From: Sipunculus nudus
Lineage: Eukaryota > Annelida > Sipuncula > Golfingiida > Sipunculidae
Direction: 5' to 3'
NCBI GenBank assembly: GCA_026874595.1
Contig: CM049307.1
Location: 45,133,678 to 45,197,677 of the forward strand
Length of the DNA stretch: 64,000 nucleotides
The notes under the pieces were generated by a model. The model did not search any database and was not told the DNA's origin. It was given only the letters and a program-made list of their open reading frames with translations. Of this stretch, positions 47,277-60,929 are shown one piece after another (the stretch's first letter is position 1; each line of letters starts with the position of its first letter). The position numbers were made by a program, and so were the translations under genes.

Positions 47277-49436
47277 GTTTTTCGCGTTCACAAACGTTCG
47301 GTTGTTTTAAGAATAAAACTAAGCTTTGTAAAAACGTTGTCCCTATGACCATGGACTAAGTATATGTCAGTGGTAGAGTTAATCGTCTTGTTGTGTTTTT
47401 ATTAATATTTAATATTATTATTTAATATTAATATTTTTATTAATATTTTTAATATTTGTAATATTAAAAAAAAAAGAGTCTGATTGATTCGGTGAGAGTG
47501 ACCCATCATGAATTCAGGGAATGTTTTACTATTTATAGGTTCTAATTAATATCCCATGAATGAATGCTATCAGGAAACCGGTAATTATGTTCATGTAAAT
47601 TTATCGGCATAACATCAACCTCCCGCCAGAGGTCGTCTCTACTCAAAACGAAGCTCTTGTGGACAGTTAGGCACTGTGGCACGGCCGAGACTACTTGTCT
47701 GAACTGTCAAAGTTTAACATCGAAATTTGTTAGATTTCAAGGAAACACTTTCTATTTACATTCACATGCGCATGCTTACAAAATATTACTTATTTCACGA
47801 AGTCCTTACCACGGAGACGCCCATGATTATGTAATTGGCCTTGAAACGATTCCTTTTGAACGTATTTGAACAGACTACATGTATTTATCCTCCCCCCCCC
47901 CCTTTTTATATATATATATATATATACGCCATCTGTTTATGTTGAAGCCCCGGTGCATTGTGGGCCGTAGATTCCAAAGCCCACAAACCCTAAACATCAG
48001 AGTCGTACTCTTGTGAATTCCATTCTGCGCAGTCTTGCGTAACATGTGAATGAACTAGTGATATCACAGCTCTGGAGAAAGCGTCCTTTTGTACGGTAAG
48101 TTAACGAGGTTGCTTACTGTATACACGGACACGCTCAGATCATGAAATGATCATAGCGGAAAGTAATTATTTAATACTTCTTTAATGCCATCAAAAACTG
48201 ACATTATGTGGATATGCACAAGACCTGTTTTCGTAAAATACTGACATTATAATGGTCTGCCAAGTGTGTTCTTAGAGTTACAAAGCCTTTGTCTGCTGGT
48301 AATCAGTCATTCTCTGGGAATGACACACATGACACATATGTTCATTATCTCCCTCAATCATTGCTATCACATATATAAAATATTCTTTTATTCCTCCCTG
48401 AATATCAAACTGACCGTTGATACGACTGTCTATATAGGTGATTAGGTGATTCCATTAAATTATCATATAGTATAAATGCTTTATTCATTATTCCGGCTGG
48501 ATATGACCCTCAAAGTAGAAAACATTGCTGAAAGGAAATAAATATACAGACATTGTTACACAATCAAAGATATTTCTTGTTGTAAAATGACACAATACAT
48601 ACCGATAATTTTTTTTCAAATATTCTGTGAGGTTATTTCAACTTAGGTGAGTTTTAAACAAGGAGTAATCAATCAATGTCGTTGTATGGCGAAGAAATCG
48701 TCTTTATAACGGTGTTGAAAAATAATCTGCGGACATATTTTAATCGCAATAAAAAAACAGTAAAATGCACGATAAAAAGAAGATTGTGAATTGTGAAAAA
48801 TAATCACAGGAATATTTCATTTTTGATAACAGTAAAAGGATAATTAGTCATTGATTATGCCCTGGGGACAGGTACCTTTCAATGATTTATGAAACGGTAG
48901 GGATGTACTTGAAGCGTTTTTAGTATTTCTTTGCTAAACAAATGTTTAAATTAAGCAAAAAAGGTTAGATGCAAACTTTTCACAGCGAAAGCTCTACGGT
49001 AGATGAAATTTATGTATCCGGATTTAATGAATCCTATGGACATGAATCTCCTTAAACTGGATTGTTTTCTGTGGAATGACCAATCTATGAATACAATCTT
49101 TGTAATTTCGGGAGATACATATGCGTACTTGACATTAATCCATTTTTTTTATTTAAAAATATTACTTCGGGGCGCTGCAGCAATTCGAAAAACATGATTC
49201 TCTGTTGAAAGGTTTGTAAATTTATCGTTCCACTGCTCACGAATGTTCACCGTATCTTAAAATAATACAATTATCCATCGAATTTAAATATTACAAGTAA
49301 GTTTAATCATAAATGGTGCAATGCAAACAGAAAGAAACTGTTGCAATTCAGAACACGTGTTAGAAAATATATCGCTCCAGTGCTCATGAATGTCCACGGT
49401 CTCTTAGAAATATCACACGGTGACAAACTGACGTGC
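47277..49436. other. C4 upstream flank and C4-C5 spacer
   Basis: It holds an AT-rich run of TTAATATT units at 47400-47465 that the other copies lack. Relative to C3 a segment of about 270 bases (40152-40419) is missing at 48156. No gene seen. Confidence 0.5.
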
Positions 49437-49510
49437 GCCTCCGTGGCCTTATATGGATAAGGCACCGGCCTCTGAAGCCGGGGATTGTGGGTTCGAGTCC
49501 TGTCGGAGTT
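49437..49510 (+). tRNA. tRNA-like locus, anticodon CTG, copy 3
   Basis: Same as 18319-18392, but the T stem reads GTGGG instead of GCGGG, so G:U pairing changes. Anticodon CTG at 49472-49474. Confidence 0.6.
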
Positions 49511-50302
49511 AAGAGCCGTTCGTTTACTAAGGCCTACTGAATGATTCAGTTCAAAGAAGTTTCTTGAACGTATTCATCTGTGAATTCAATGAATTTTAAT
49601 TAAATGTGATAAATAGGTCAATTTAACATTCATTTGCGATAAAAAAAGCATGAAGGCGAAGTAAAATTTGTCAGACCAATTTTTAGTTTTTCTTGTTTGT
49701 CCAGTTTTGTTCAATGTTGCTTTGATTAATTGAATAAAGATCTTATTTTAAATGTTAATTTAGTTGTAATTTTGTACCCTAATGAATTATCCTTTAAATC
49801 AGGGTGATATTTTCCCAGGTTTGAAAGACTTTGTGGATATTTTTTTTGTTTATGTTTCATGTCTCTTTGAATACTATCAGTGCATGCTTTTCAACGTAAG
49901 ACGTGAAAATGTTTATAATTTTAGTTTAACCACTTGGGTTGGAGGAATCCGAACAGTGAGAGGGTAAAATGAGACCATGCCTAGGCTGATTTCAGATTAC
50001 CAGTTAGTAACTTTGATTGTTTGTGTCTGTATGTGTGTGTGGGAGGGAGTCATAAATATGGTCCCGCCATCCATTGGTTGTGCAATTTAAGAACAACAAC
50101 AATTATTAAATAAAGTCCCCTCCCACGCACAAAATAAAACTCTAACGCATTCACATCGTCAAGTAATAAAGCTAATATTCAACAAATACACTAAAAGAGG
50201 TTTCCGAAATTTATTATATAAATCTAAACATTTGATATAATAGTAATGAGAGAGCAGTTCATATATTTTCCTGTCCATTCTTGTCCACGGCAGTGGTACG
50301 TC
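49511..50302. other. C4-C5 spacer, C5 3' flank
   Basis: No gene seen. It is nearly identical to 41776-42568 at an offset of 7,735 bases. The C5 poly(A) signal is at 50215-50210 on the - strand. Confidence 0.5.
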
Positions 50303-51270
50303 TTAATCCTTAGATGCGTGCTTTGTCCTCTTCAAGCATCGTCGTAAGATTGTGTTCACTCGGAACATGAAGCCGTGAATTCCTAAAAAAAATAAAAATT
50401 GAACTTTATACTGTAACTGAAGATTAAAAGTGACACAAACATCACGAACACTGAGAGTTTATACAATGTACATAAATGGAGAGCATTAGAACTTGTAGTT
50501 AGACTTAATACGTAGACCTAAAACCGACAATATACGTGAATGTCAAAATAGGTGCTTTTTATATGTTATCTGATGGTCAAGAGCCACCGATTTATAATGT
50601 GATATATGAACATGCCGCTAAAACCATATACTTCCCAGACACATTTTACACAGTATACTCAGTCATACAGGAGTATATTATTGACTACACACTTATAATC
50701 CTGTTAGAACAGGTCACCTTAAACACGCAATTCAACACGAAGTACACACCTTTTTTCTTCGAAATTTTTTTCTGATCTGCTTTGTCACTTGGGACTGTGT
50801 GCTCTGTTGGCTCAACCTGGAGTCCATTCGTGGCAGACACCGAGACGTTGACAAATTCTGAAACAGTCCAAGGTTCCAAATAAAGAAGACGGTAATATCC
50901 ACTGGAATAACGGAGATTAGCTAAAGTAATTTACTCAGAAACATAGCCATGCACACAATGGTTGTTATTTCTAACAATTACTGGATTTGTTTGCGTGCAC
51001 GAAAAAATATATAATATATTAAATATATTCACGTAGAAAAGTGTTATAATAACTGACCACTGAATTTTTCTCGATGACATAGTTGAGACTTTAAATATGG
51101 TGCTGATACTTAAAACAGACTGATGATACCCTAAATCAAGGCGGTGATCCCCAACCACGTGGTACCTTCAAATCAGTGTTACGGTACCTTAATCAAGGTG
51201 GGGCATGGTACCTTATTCGTGGTAAAGGTTCATTAATCATGTTGATGACTCATTATTGGTGGTGGTGATA

Positions 51271-52391
51271 CCATAGAATCAGGGTATTAACACCCTAACC
51301 ATGATGATGTTGCCTTTTAAAATCATGGTGTTGATACCATAGAATCAGGGTGATAACACCCTAACCATGATGATTTTGTCTTTTAAAATCACGGTGTTGA
51401 TACCAGAGAATCAGGGTAATAACACCCTAACCATGATGATGTTGCCTTTTAAAATCATGGTGTTGATACCATAGAATCAGGGTGATAACACCCTAACCAT
51501 GATGATGTTGCCTTTTAAAATCACGGTGTTGATACCATAGAATCAGGGTAATAACACCCTAACCATGATGATGTTGCCTTTTAAAATCATGGTTTTGATA
51601 CCATAGAATCAGGGTGATAACACCCTAACCATGATGATGTTGCCTTTTAAAATCACGGTGTTGATACCATAGAATCAGGGTGATTACACCCTAACCATGA
51701 TGATGTTGCCTTTTAAAACCATGGTGTTGATACCATAGAATCAGGGTGATAACACCCTAACCATGATGATCTTGCCTTTTAAAATTATGGTGTTGATACC
51801 ATAGAATCAGGGTGATAATACCCAAACCATGATGATCTTGCCTTTTAAAATCATGGTGTTGATACCATAGAATCAGGGTGATAACACCCAAACAATGATG
51901 ATCTTGCCTTTTGAAATCATGGTGTTGATACCATAGAATCAGGGTGATAACACCCAAACCATGATGATCTTGCCTTTTAAAATCATGGTGTTGATACCAT
52001 AAAATCAGGGTGATAACACCCTAACCATGATGATCTTGCCTTTTAAAATCATGGTGGTGATACCATAGAATCAGGATGATAACACCCTAACCATGATTAT
52101 CTTGCCTTTTAAAATCATGGTGTAGATACCATAGAATCAGGGTGATAACACCCAAACCATGATGATCTTGCCTTTCAAAATCATGGTGTTGATGCCATAG
52201 AATCAGGGTGATTACACTCTAACCATGATGATGTTGTCTTTTAAAATCATGGTGTTGATACTATAGAATCAGGGTGATTACACCCTTACCATGATGATCT
52301 TGCCTTTTAAAATCATGGTCTTGATACCATAGAATCAGGATGATAACACCCTGACCATGATGATGTTTCCTTTCAAATCATGATAGTGATA
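51271..52391. repeat. 66-bp intronic minisatellite, 17 copies (C5)
   Basis: Same unit and location as the other arrays, two units longer than in C2, its closest relative. Confidence 0.95.
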
Positions 52392-53789
52392 CCTTAATTT
52401 TGGTGACGATACATTAATCATGATGATGATACCTTTATCACCGTGGTGATACATTAATCATGATATCTAAATTATGGAGATAATACCTTAATCGTGGAGA
52501 TGATACACACCTTTCTTTTTCGTTATTGTCATCTCATCAGGGTCTCTGCAAGCAACTGTCTCAGCTGGTGGCGCCACCTGGTTCTTCTCATCACTTTGCT
52601 CGCAGATGTTAACAATTTCTGAAACAATTTATGACTTTGATTAAACAAACGCGTTTTGATTTATTTATTACCAGAAACTTAACCAAGTATGAGCACTTTT
52701 GAAATGAACAGGCCGAAAAATTATCCAGCAGTTACAGTGTAACAGATATGTCAAAATATACCTCAATGAAAAATTAATTATCACAAAACTTTCCATTTTT
52801 ATATCGTTTATTACAATCAAAATGTCTTAAGAAATAAATGATTAACATAAATGTTTAAAAATATAATTATAAGTTATTATAAATATACATATTTCAAAGA
52901 AACGTATATTTTCCTAAAAGTAAAATTTGCATGATTATATTAATCAACTTCTCTAATCAATGCATCCTCTGAATTAATAAAATTGTTAATAATTAGTAAT
53001 TATTATAAAGACTATATATGACCTCACACAAAAACATTCAGTCAAGTATATCTGTTAATAAGAGTACCAACCTGTGACAATGGGATTTTGTAGACCAGAA
53101 AATGGCCAGTCAACCTTGTAGCTCCCGGACTTGGAAGGGCATGACACTTTTAGAAGATCTGATTTCTCCACTGTCCCATCACGTATAACCTCCCAATGTC
53201 CACTGATTATTAGATCTGAATAAACGAGAGTTCTTAATAGTATTACCTGAGGACAGATGAAGGATACTATTATAGAAATAACTTAAAATGAAACCATTTT
53301 GAATATTTTTTTAATTAATTACGCTTAAAACTCAATATCCTTATAATATACTACTTTATAATATACTATATGTATCATGTATGGCCTTTAAAAACACCTA
53401 AGAGCGGTCAAAACTTCCGAGACTCGTCATTATTAATTTTGAAAGTAACTGTTAAACATTTTGTCATGATAAAGCAATGGTATAATTCTAAATTTGCATA
53501 AGTGAATCTACCTTCCGAAATCGGTATGTTAACGACAGCAGCGCCCTCTGTTGCCAGGTAGTGTGACTTGACCCTACCGCCTGTGGTCGGCACAAATTCC
53601 ATCTCATGTTTAAGTCCGTGACGCCAGTATGGCATGGTCAATACTGCTGTCCCTGGGCATGGCGTCAGATGATTTTCGGGGTCTTCTGTGGTAAGATAAG
53701 ATAAAATAGAATTAATAACTTGAGTATAAGAATACACATATACATACGTACAAACATATATATACGTATATACCATATATAATTATTAG

Positions 53790-53876
53790 TAACAGTAGTA
53801 GTAGTAGTAGTAGTAGAAGTAGTGGTAATAGAAGTAGTGGCAGTAGTTGTAGTAGTAGTAGTAGTAGTAGCAGTGG
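53790..53876. repeat. Trinucleotide repeat (AGT)n in C5 intron 2
   Basis: As in C2, with a GTTGTAG interruption. Confidence 0.85.
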
Positions 53877-54991
53877 TATTTATACATTTAATTAATTTTT
53901 TTTAAGAATAATCGAATTTAAAGTTTAAACGCTGAGCAAGCTACGAAAATTGGAATTTTTAAGTAGAATTTTAATTTTCATATTGCGGAAATTTTATGTG
54001 CGGACACTGTATTGCTCTACTATTATTGGTAACTAATAAAATGGTCATGCCTGTTTTAGACGGTGAAATGAAAATACCTTGTGACATTTCCTAGCGATTC
54101 TCCTGCACAGTTGAAAAGGAACTTGACCAGTGCCTGGGCGGTCCCTGTTGGGAGACAGAGCTGTCTGTTGACCACTTTGTCTTCCCAACAGAGAGCGCCA
54201 CATTTTGACCGTACTACTGCCTTGTAGTGGGTAGACCCATGGGGCACGTGGGCAACACCTACCCACTGAGGGGAACCCTTGGGGGCGTTCACTAACTGGA
54301 CGCCCTCGCCCACCTCCCACTGGCCAAGTGAAGGGTGCTCGCCCACAATATAGACTTCTTCGTCTTCCTCCTTGGCCAGGTAATTGACCATAAAACACAG
54401 GATCACTGAAACAAAGCAGAAATAAAAAAAATAGTGATTTTGACCGAGTATTACGTTTCACAGTGGATGTATCTTATTTCTTCTGTCTCTAAAAGTTAGC
54501 TCAGAATAATTAATAAACTGTACGTTAACTCAGAATAAACCGTTAACTGTGAATTAGTTATGGCGTGATTTGAAGATAAACATCATGTTATTAGTCCTGT
54601 TATTTACTATAGCTGCTATCGAATTAAAGTCAGACCGCCTATTAACATATAACACGAATATAAATTAAAACGTTTGGAGTATTACTAAATATTAGTCTAT
54701 CTAAGGAAGCAGAACATCTGATCGAACAATGTACTTACAATATCATTCATATCTACTGTTTTACATTAATCTTTCATTTACAATCTGTTTCATTAAATAA
54801 TTAATTAAGTCAGGTTACCGTAATCCATGGCAGCGTAATGGATCATCTGATGCGGAATAATCCTGATAAATTGATATTATTATGTTCTAAATCTAAAATG
54901 ACGATGACAGATAAGTTGATGCTGAAAGTTGTTGTCGACACGGCCGTCTGATGACAGAGAGTGAACCTAATGATCTGGTTACCATGCAACG

Positions 54992-55066
54992 TGACGTGAA
55001 CAATAGCGTACGAACGTCACGACTAGGCGGCACGTAAAGACGTCACCAAGGTGATGCTCTGACGTC
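54992..55066. promoter_or_regulatory. CRE/ATF-like cluster upstream of C5
   Basis: All four ACGTCA/TGACGT sites are kept with C1 spacing. Confidence 0.5.
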
Positions 55067-56976
55067 GTTTTTCGCATTCACAAACTTTCGGTTGTTTAAG
55101 AATAAAATTAAGCTTTGTAAACGTTGTCCCTATGACCATGGACTAAGTATATGTCAGTGACAGAGTTAATCGTCCTGTTGTGTTTTTCCCTGTTCAGGTA
55201 ATATAAAAAAAAACGAGTCCAATTAATTAGGGGAGTATGACCCATCATGAATTCAGGGAATGTTTTCCTATTTCTAGGTCCTATCTTCCAATGAATGAAT
55301 GATATCAGGAAACCGGTTATTATGCACATGTAAATTCATCGGCATAACATCACCTTTCCGCCAGAGGTCATTTCTACTCTAAACGAAGCTCTTGTGGAAA
55401 CTTAGGCACTGTGGCACAGCCGGGACTTCTTGTCTGAACTGCCAAAGTTTAACATCAAAATTTGTTAGATATCAAGGAAACACATATTGTCGTACCATAT
55501 TGTTTACATTTCACATGCGCATGCTTACAATATATTACTTCTTCCGTAAGTCCTTTCCGCGGAGACGCACATATTTATATAATTTGCCTTGAAACAATTC
55601 CTTTTGAATGTATTTGAACAGACTGCATTATCCTTTTCCCCACATTTATACCTATGCCATCTGTATATGTAGAAGCCCCAATGCATTATGGGCCGTAGAT
55701 TCCAAAGCCCACAAACCCTGAACATCAGAGTCGTACTCCTGTGAATTCCATTCTGCGCAGTTTTGCGTAACATGTGAATGAACTGGTGATATCACAGCTC
55801 TGGAGAAAGCGTCCTTTTGTACGGTAAGTTAACGAGGTTGCTTACTGTATACACGGACACGCTCAGATCATGAAATAATGTTTTCTACACTCATAATGAA
55901 TCACTTGATTTGTAATACTCTCATTGGCTTGTATATAGATTTTTTTTTATTCCTGGTCAGCAGAATGATGTCTCCATTTATAAAACTGATTGGTCCTGGT
56001 AAAACTGAACAGAGGCGCCATCTGTTACCAGAAAAATGCAGCCTGGAGCCTTCCATTCTTCCTCAGATACCAATGATCAGATGTCGTTTTTCACTCATGT
56101 CGATCTGGTTTTTTTTTCTGGAGACGTTTTTCATGATGACTGTTGAGATAGGAAAGTAATTATTTAATACTTCTTTAATGTCATCAAAAATTGACATTTT
56201 TTGGATATCTACAAGACCTGTTTCGTAAAATACTGACATTATAATGGTTTGCCAAGTGTGTTCTTAGAGTTACAAAGCCTTTGTCTGCTGGTAATCAGCC
56301 ATTCTCTGGGAATGACACACATGACACATATGTTCATTATCTCCCTCAATCATTGCTATCACATATATAAAATATTCTTTTATTCCTCCCTGAATATCAA
56401 ACTGACCGTTGGTACGACTGTCCATATAGGTGATTAGGTGATTATCGCACTCGAAGCTTGCATTATGTTAAATGTTATCATATATATTCATGTTATTTCA
56501 AAGTTTCATCCTACAAATATATGATTAGTATTAGGGTACACTTACTACTACGATTAATTATGAGAATAATGTTTTTTTGGAAATAATACATGCAAATATT
56601 TTTTTTCAGCCTTGGTCACAGTTTTTCTTCTAAAAACGGTTGAGGTCGAACAAAAGCATTCCATTAACTTATAATGTAATCTTTACATGCCATAAATATC
56701 GATAAATAGTTCATTGATTACTCTGGCTGAATATGGCCCTCAAAAGTAGGTAACACTGCTGACAGGAAATAAATATACGTACATGAATTATTTACACAAA
56801 TAAGGATATTTCTTTTAAACAAGAAGTTATTAATCATTATCGTATTATGGCGAACAAATCGTCTTTAAAACAGTGTTGAAAAAAATTTGGTGTTTTAATC
56901 GTAAGAAAAAAGTAAACTGGACGATGTAAAGAAGCTTGTGAATTGTGAAAAAAAATCACAGGAATATATCATTTTT
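55067..56976. other. C5 upstream flank to C5-S3 boundary
   Basis: Homologous to 23790-25790 throughout, with a deletion near 56815 relative to C2. No firm gene. Confidence 0.45.
56012..56026 (-). promoter_or_regulatory. CTCF-like core, C5 flank
   Basis: AACAGATGGCGCCTC on the - strand, as in the C1 flank. Confidence 0.3.
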
Positions 56977-57127
56977 CGGCCGTATAGAATCCGGCCTACT
57001 GATGATATGACATCGAAATGCCTCTAACTTTAAGTTACTTCTCCATTACATGAATCCTGAACATCATAACGTCCGTCCGAATACACCCATAACCTCGTCC
57101 ATGTAGGCCAGATTGTATACTCGCTTC
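56977..57127. mobile_element. Small terminal-inverted-repeat element, S3-side copy
   Basis: Duplicate of 25791-25937 with the same ends and the same CATTTTT borders. It was inserted before the block duplication. Confidence 0.65.
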
Positions 57128-57154
57128 CATTTTTTAGCAAAAAAAAGATAATAA

Positions 57155-57540
57155 GTCCGGTGGCAACACCTACTATCACATTTATGCTGAAGACATCCAT
57201 GCATATATCTCAGGACTGGTTTGATGTATCGACCTGAAATTTGACATGTCTATACATCTTACAAGCTATTAATCATACACAAAACTGGTGGCACCACCTG
57301 CAACAATTTTTGCATGGTGTCTATCTGTTATCTCTCTGGGGTAAAATCACTTGTAAATTGGCAGTGGTTTCACTTGTCTGCCTGAAATTTTGTATGTGTA
57401 TACATCTTGTATAGATTTTTTTTTTAGTTGGCAGATGGCGCCACCTATAAATATGTATAAACGGCAGACGTCAATGCTAATATCTCAGGACTGGTTTGAC
57501 ATTTTGGCCTGAAATATTGCACGAGTATAGATCTTACATA
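57155..57540. repeat. Diverged copies of the 279-bp repeat family (S3 block)
   Basis: Duplicate of 25965-26355. Confidence 0.6.
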
Positions 57541-57836
57541 GCTTGATGAACAAAACAAATGTTAAAGAATGAACCATTTTTTTCTATAAAATATGTATAC
57601 CATCTCCACAAGCACTGTAATTAATTATATATAATGTTTGGTACTAATATTAATTTTGAATGAAATTCAAGTTGATTTTGAATTAGGGTGTTTTTTCCAT
57701 TGATTCTACCTCAAAAGACTCCATATCCAAGCCTTATGATGGGGTGAAATTAGTTAAGTCGTGTGGTACAGAATAACAGAACAGTTTAAACTATTAGTAT
57801 TTCCAGTTGAAGCAATATGTTATGTTTTTGTTACAG

Positions 57837-59736
57837 GGTCAAATACTTTGGCTATAACGCTAGCTTTAGTCGGAAAGCTGTCCATATCAGCATCTTTCTC
57901 TTTGGCCTATATCTTTAATGCTCCACAATTATCAGGTAATATACATTTGCCATTTGTTTAAATCACAAGTAACAGGTTAACCATGCATGTGTGGGCAACA
58001 TTTTCTGAAATGTATAAAGATATATAATCACATGTATGTAATTTTATATACAGTTAGTATAGGCTCCCTTTGTTGAGACTGGAGAAATGTTTGGTGAGTA
58101 AGATGTAAGATGTTCATTTTGTTGACCTAAAAGTAAAACATTATTGAATAGACTAGCATATTATCTGTTCCTGCCTTGGGCACAGGCACCCAATATGAAA
58201 CCTATTGTGGTAATTTAAACATGTACTGCATTACATCCCATAACCTTATCTCAGCTTATGATAACCAGTAATAGTTGATATTTATTAAACATAAATATAC
58301 TATATATATCATATAACACTAGTGGATATCTTGACATTTATATATCTTTAACATTGAGGGTGTATACGGTATCATGATTCAAATGTCTGTGCCTCAGGAT
58401 TGGTCAATCTAACCTGGGCCAGGTTTGTCCCAGAGAGGTTTTCCATGGGACGAGTACCACTGGTTACACTGGTATATAATAGATGCCACTGTATAGGCTT
58501 TTTGTAAAATTTCCCAAATAAAGTCAGACTGCTCAGAATTTGCCATAATATATAGAAAATGAGGCCCATTAGGACACACTTTGTATCATTCTGAACAAAA
58601 TTGGGCATATCTGAGGTGAGGTCATAGAATTGTTGCATGACTACAATTTAGTGCAACCATAAGTTATAATATAGGTTAGGAGCAATGTTACAGAGGGATT
58701 TCAGATGACAGTCTGTGTGGCCAATGTGACCAGGTAAAACAAGATGGCATTTCAGTGTAATTGACAGCTTGGCTAAGTAGCCAGTTTAACTTTTGGACAG
58801 ATTGAGTCCATTTAAATAGATCATATAGGCAATCAGTTCATTTTTATACACACCTGAAAATTGGAGCCCATAAAAACAAAAAAAATAAGAAAGATGGTTC
58901 AGAAATGAATACTTAAAAAAGGAAACAAGTGTGAAATCTCTGTTTGTACTCAGTAATACAGCTCGAATAAAACAGAAAAGCACATGATCATCAACATGAC
59001 ATTACCTTTGCCTGTGGTATTTTCATTTGCTTTAGGATTTTATGTTTACTGTTGATATTAATATTTATTGTGTGTATTGCAGTTATAATGCCCTTGGCAT
59101 TTGTGTGACTGCGGCCAGGTTTGGCGGAGTTCTGGCACCTCTTGAGATACAACTGGTATGTGTAAAAACTGACGTCTTCCTTACTTCTAGATAGATCTGG
59201 TTTTTTTAATGTTAATTTTAATGGAAATATTCAGTGTCCTGTTAACATCCTTATTTATGGTTAAAACTGCTGCAATTTATTAACTGTGGTTTCCAGAATA
59301 AGATTTGTTAATATCCCGTATTTCAAAGTTTCCTGTGTTTTCTTCACATTTTCTTCTATTGTAACTATGTCCTTTGAAGAGTGATATATATATATATATA
59401 TATATGCAAGATGTTACGTGTGATTCGAAAACCTTAGGTCAACTATACCTCAGGTCAAATTATAACTGTTATCCTCATGTCATGTATGTGTTTCAGGACC
59501 AGATTTACCCTTCCCTGTCCTTTGTTGTGTACGGGTCACTGTCGTTCTCAGCTGGGCTCCTTGCTATCCGTCTTCCAGAGACACTGAACCAGCTGATGCC
59601 AGAAACAATGGAGGACTTGTCTCCTGCAGCCTCAGTCATTAACAAACTGAGAGATTATAAAACAGAGGACAAAGACAGAGAACATCTGTTTCAAAATGAG
59701 ATGCTAAACTCTGAAGAAAGGACCAGGCTTCAATGA
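57837..59736 (+). pseudogene. Truncated SLC22-family transporter copy S3
   Basis: Exons are 57837-57935, 59083-59155 and 59497-59736. It shares with S2 the absence of the GRR exon and the same 10-base deletion (99-base exon), so the joined frame again reaches TGA in the second exon. Unlike S2, its last exon has six extra bases and stays in frame to the normal RTRLQ end (KTEDKDREHLFQ). The inherited deletion therefore predates the S2/S3 split, while the seven-base insertion is private to S2. Confidence 0.85.
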
Positions 59737-60344
59737 ATATATGACAGTAGCAGGGGGATGGCACATACCAATCGTTAGATGTGTTTGTGAACCTACCATG
59801 TGTTTTTTTGTGATAATTTAGCCGAAAAAGCTAACAGGCTGTTTACAGTGGTATGGATGCAATGGAATTGATGGCTGTTGCAGCGTAGTCCACTGTATGA
59901 CTGGTGTCAAAACTCGAAAGTAGGCATATCGGCCTTATTTAAATGCCTGCTGGCTCATGTGTTTATGTCTAGCACAGAATGAGACTTTTTATGTTCAGCA
60001 GGTGTAGTGGTAGTTATGTTTTCCAGCACTTCTAATGGTATAAATATAATTTGATTTTTTTGTTGGACGTAACCGCCTCCATTATTGCCTGCTTAACTTA
60101 GTACATCTACAGATTCCCATTCCAGTTAGACTAAATAACAGGGTAATGGCACACTTTCTTTCATTTCATATCCTGGTGATAACCAGGCCTGTGAATACTT
60201 ACTGCACCTTACTGAATACTAATCAAATTAACGGACGATTTTACATTAAAAAGTTAACATTCGCCTCTCTGGGATTCGGCAAACTGGACTCGGTATTCTG
60301 GGATTCGACAGAATGGGAATCGGCAAACTGGCATGTAACCGTGT

Positions 60345-60561
60345 AGCCTTCCCCACTGGTGGGTCATACCACTTAAGAACCCCCGAAAGGTACACTCATC
60401 TGTGAGTGAGACAGAGCCATGGGGCACGGCCTTCCCATTAAACCTGCAGAGCACTTGCCCTGGGTCAGGACCGATTGTGAAAAATCTCACCTGCTTGGCT
60501 GAGATTCAAACTCAGGATCTCCCTACTGAGTCCTGTGCTCTACAACTAGATCACAGAAGCC
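60345..60561 (-). mobile_element. tRNA-derived SINE-like element (S3 block)
   Basis: Duplicate of 29225-29452, slightly shorter in the anticodon-arm region (GGACTCAGTAGGGAG). Confidence 0.6.
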
Positions 60562-60929
60562 AGTGATATCAGTTTATTCTTATTGTCTGTTACCATGTTA
60601 ATATATTGTTTTACAGAAAAGCCCTAAAATTAAAATCAAAGTTTCTAATTTACAAGGATTTTTTTAGAGCATACCATGACAACAATTGTACAAAAAGAGA
60701 ATATTCCCCCAAGATATTGACTTCAAATCTCGTGTATGAATTTTTGAAAATTTGCTGACGAGCCCGTCCGGTGCTGTCCCCTATGGTAAATTCATTAAAC
60801 TAATCCTGCCTTGTCGTTCATACTCACGTGACACGAATGAACGTGGTCCAAAGACCACTGAATTGATGTATAACGTGATTTATACAAACTGTGAACCCAT
60901 GGATGATGATACTTGCCATTTTCATGATA

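Larger units (their letters stand above)
50303..54841 (-). pseudogene. CBM20-domain gene copy C5, frameshifted at end of exon 2
   Basis: Exons are about 54836-54827, 54405-54078, 53685-53512, 53215-53072, 52618-52511, 50857-50750 and 50382-50303. Exon 2 is 328 bases, one more than in the intact copies. An extra A at about 54093 (CCTAGCGATT against CCTGCGATT) lies after the CBM20 core, so a spliced product would keep the whole CBM20 domain, lose exons 3-7 in frame and stop in exon 3. Exon 4 also has a cysteine for a conserved phenylalanine (VSCP for VSFP). The first intron's donor context is changed nearby (AGGTTACC for AGCTTACC). It could make a short CBM20-only protein or be decaying. It matches C2 at an offset of 31,277 but has a different lesion. 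Confidence 0.7.
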
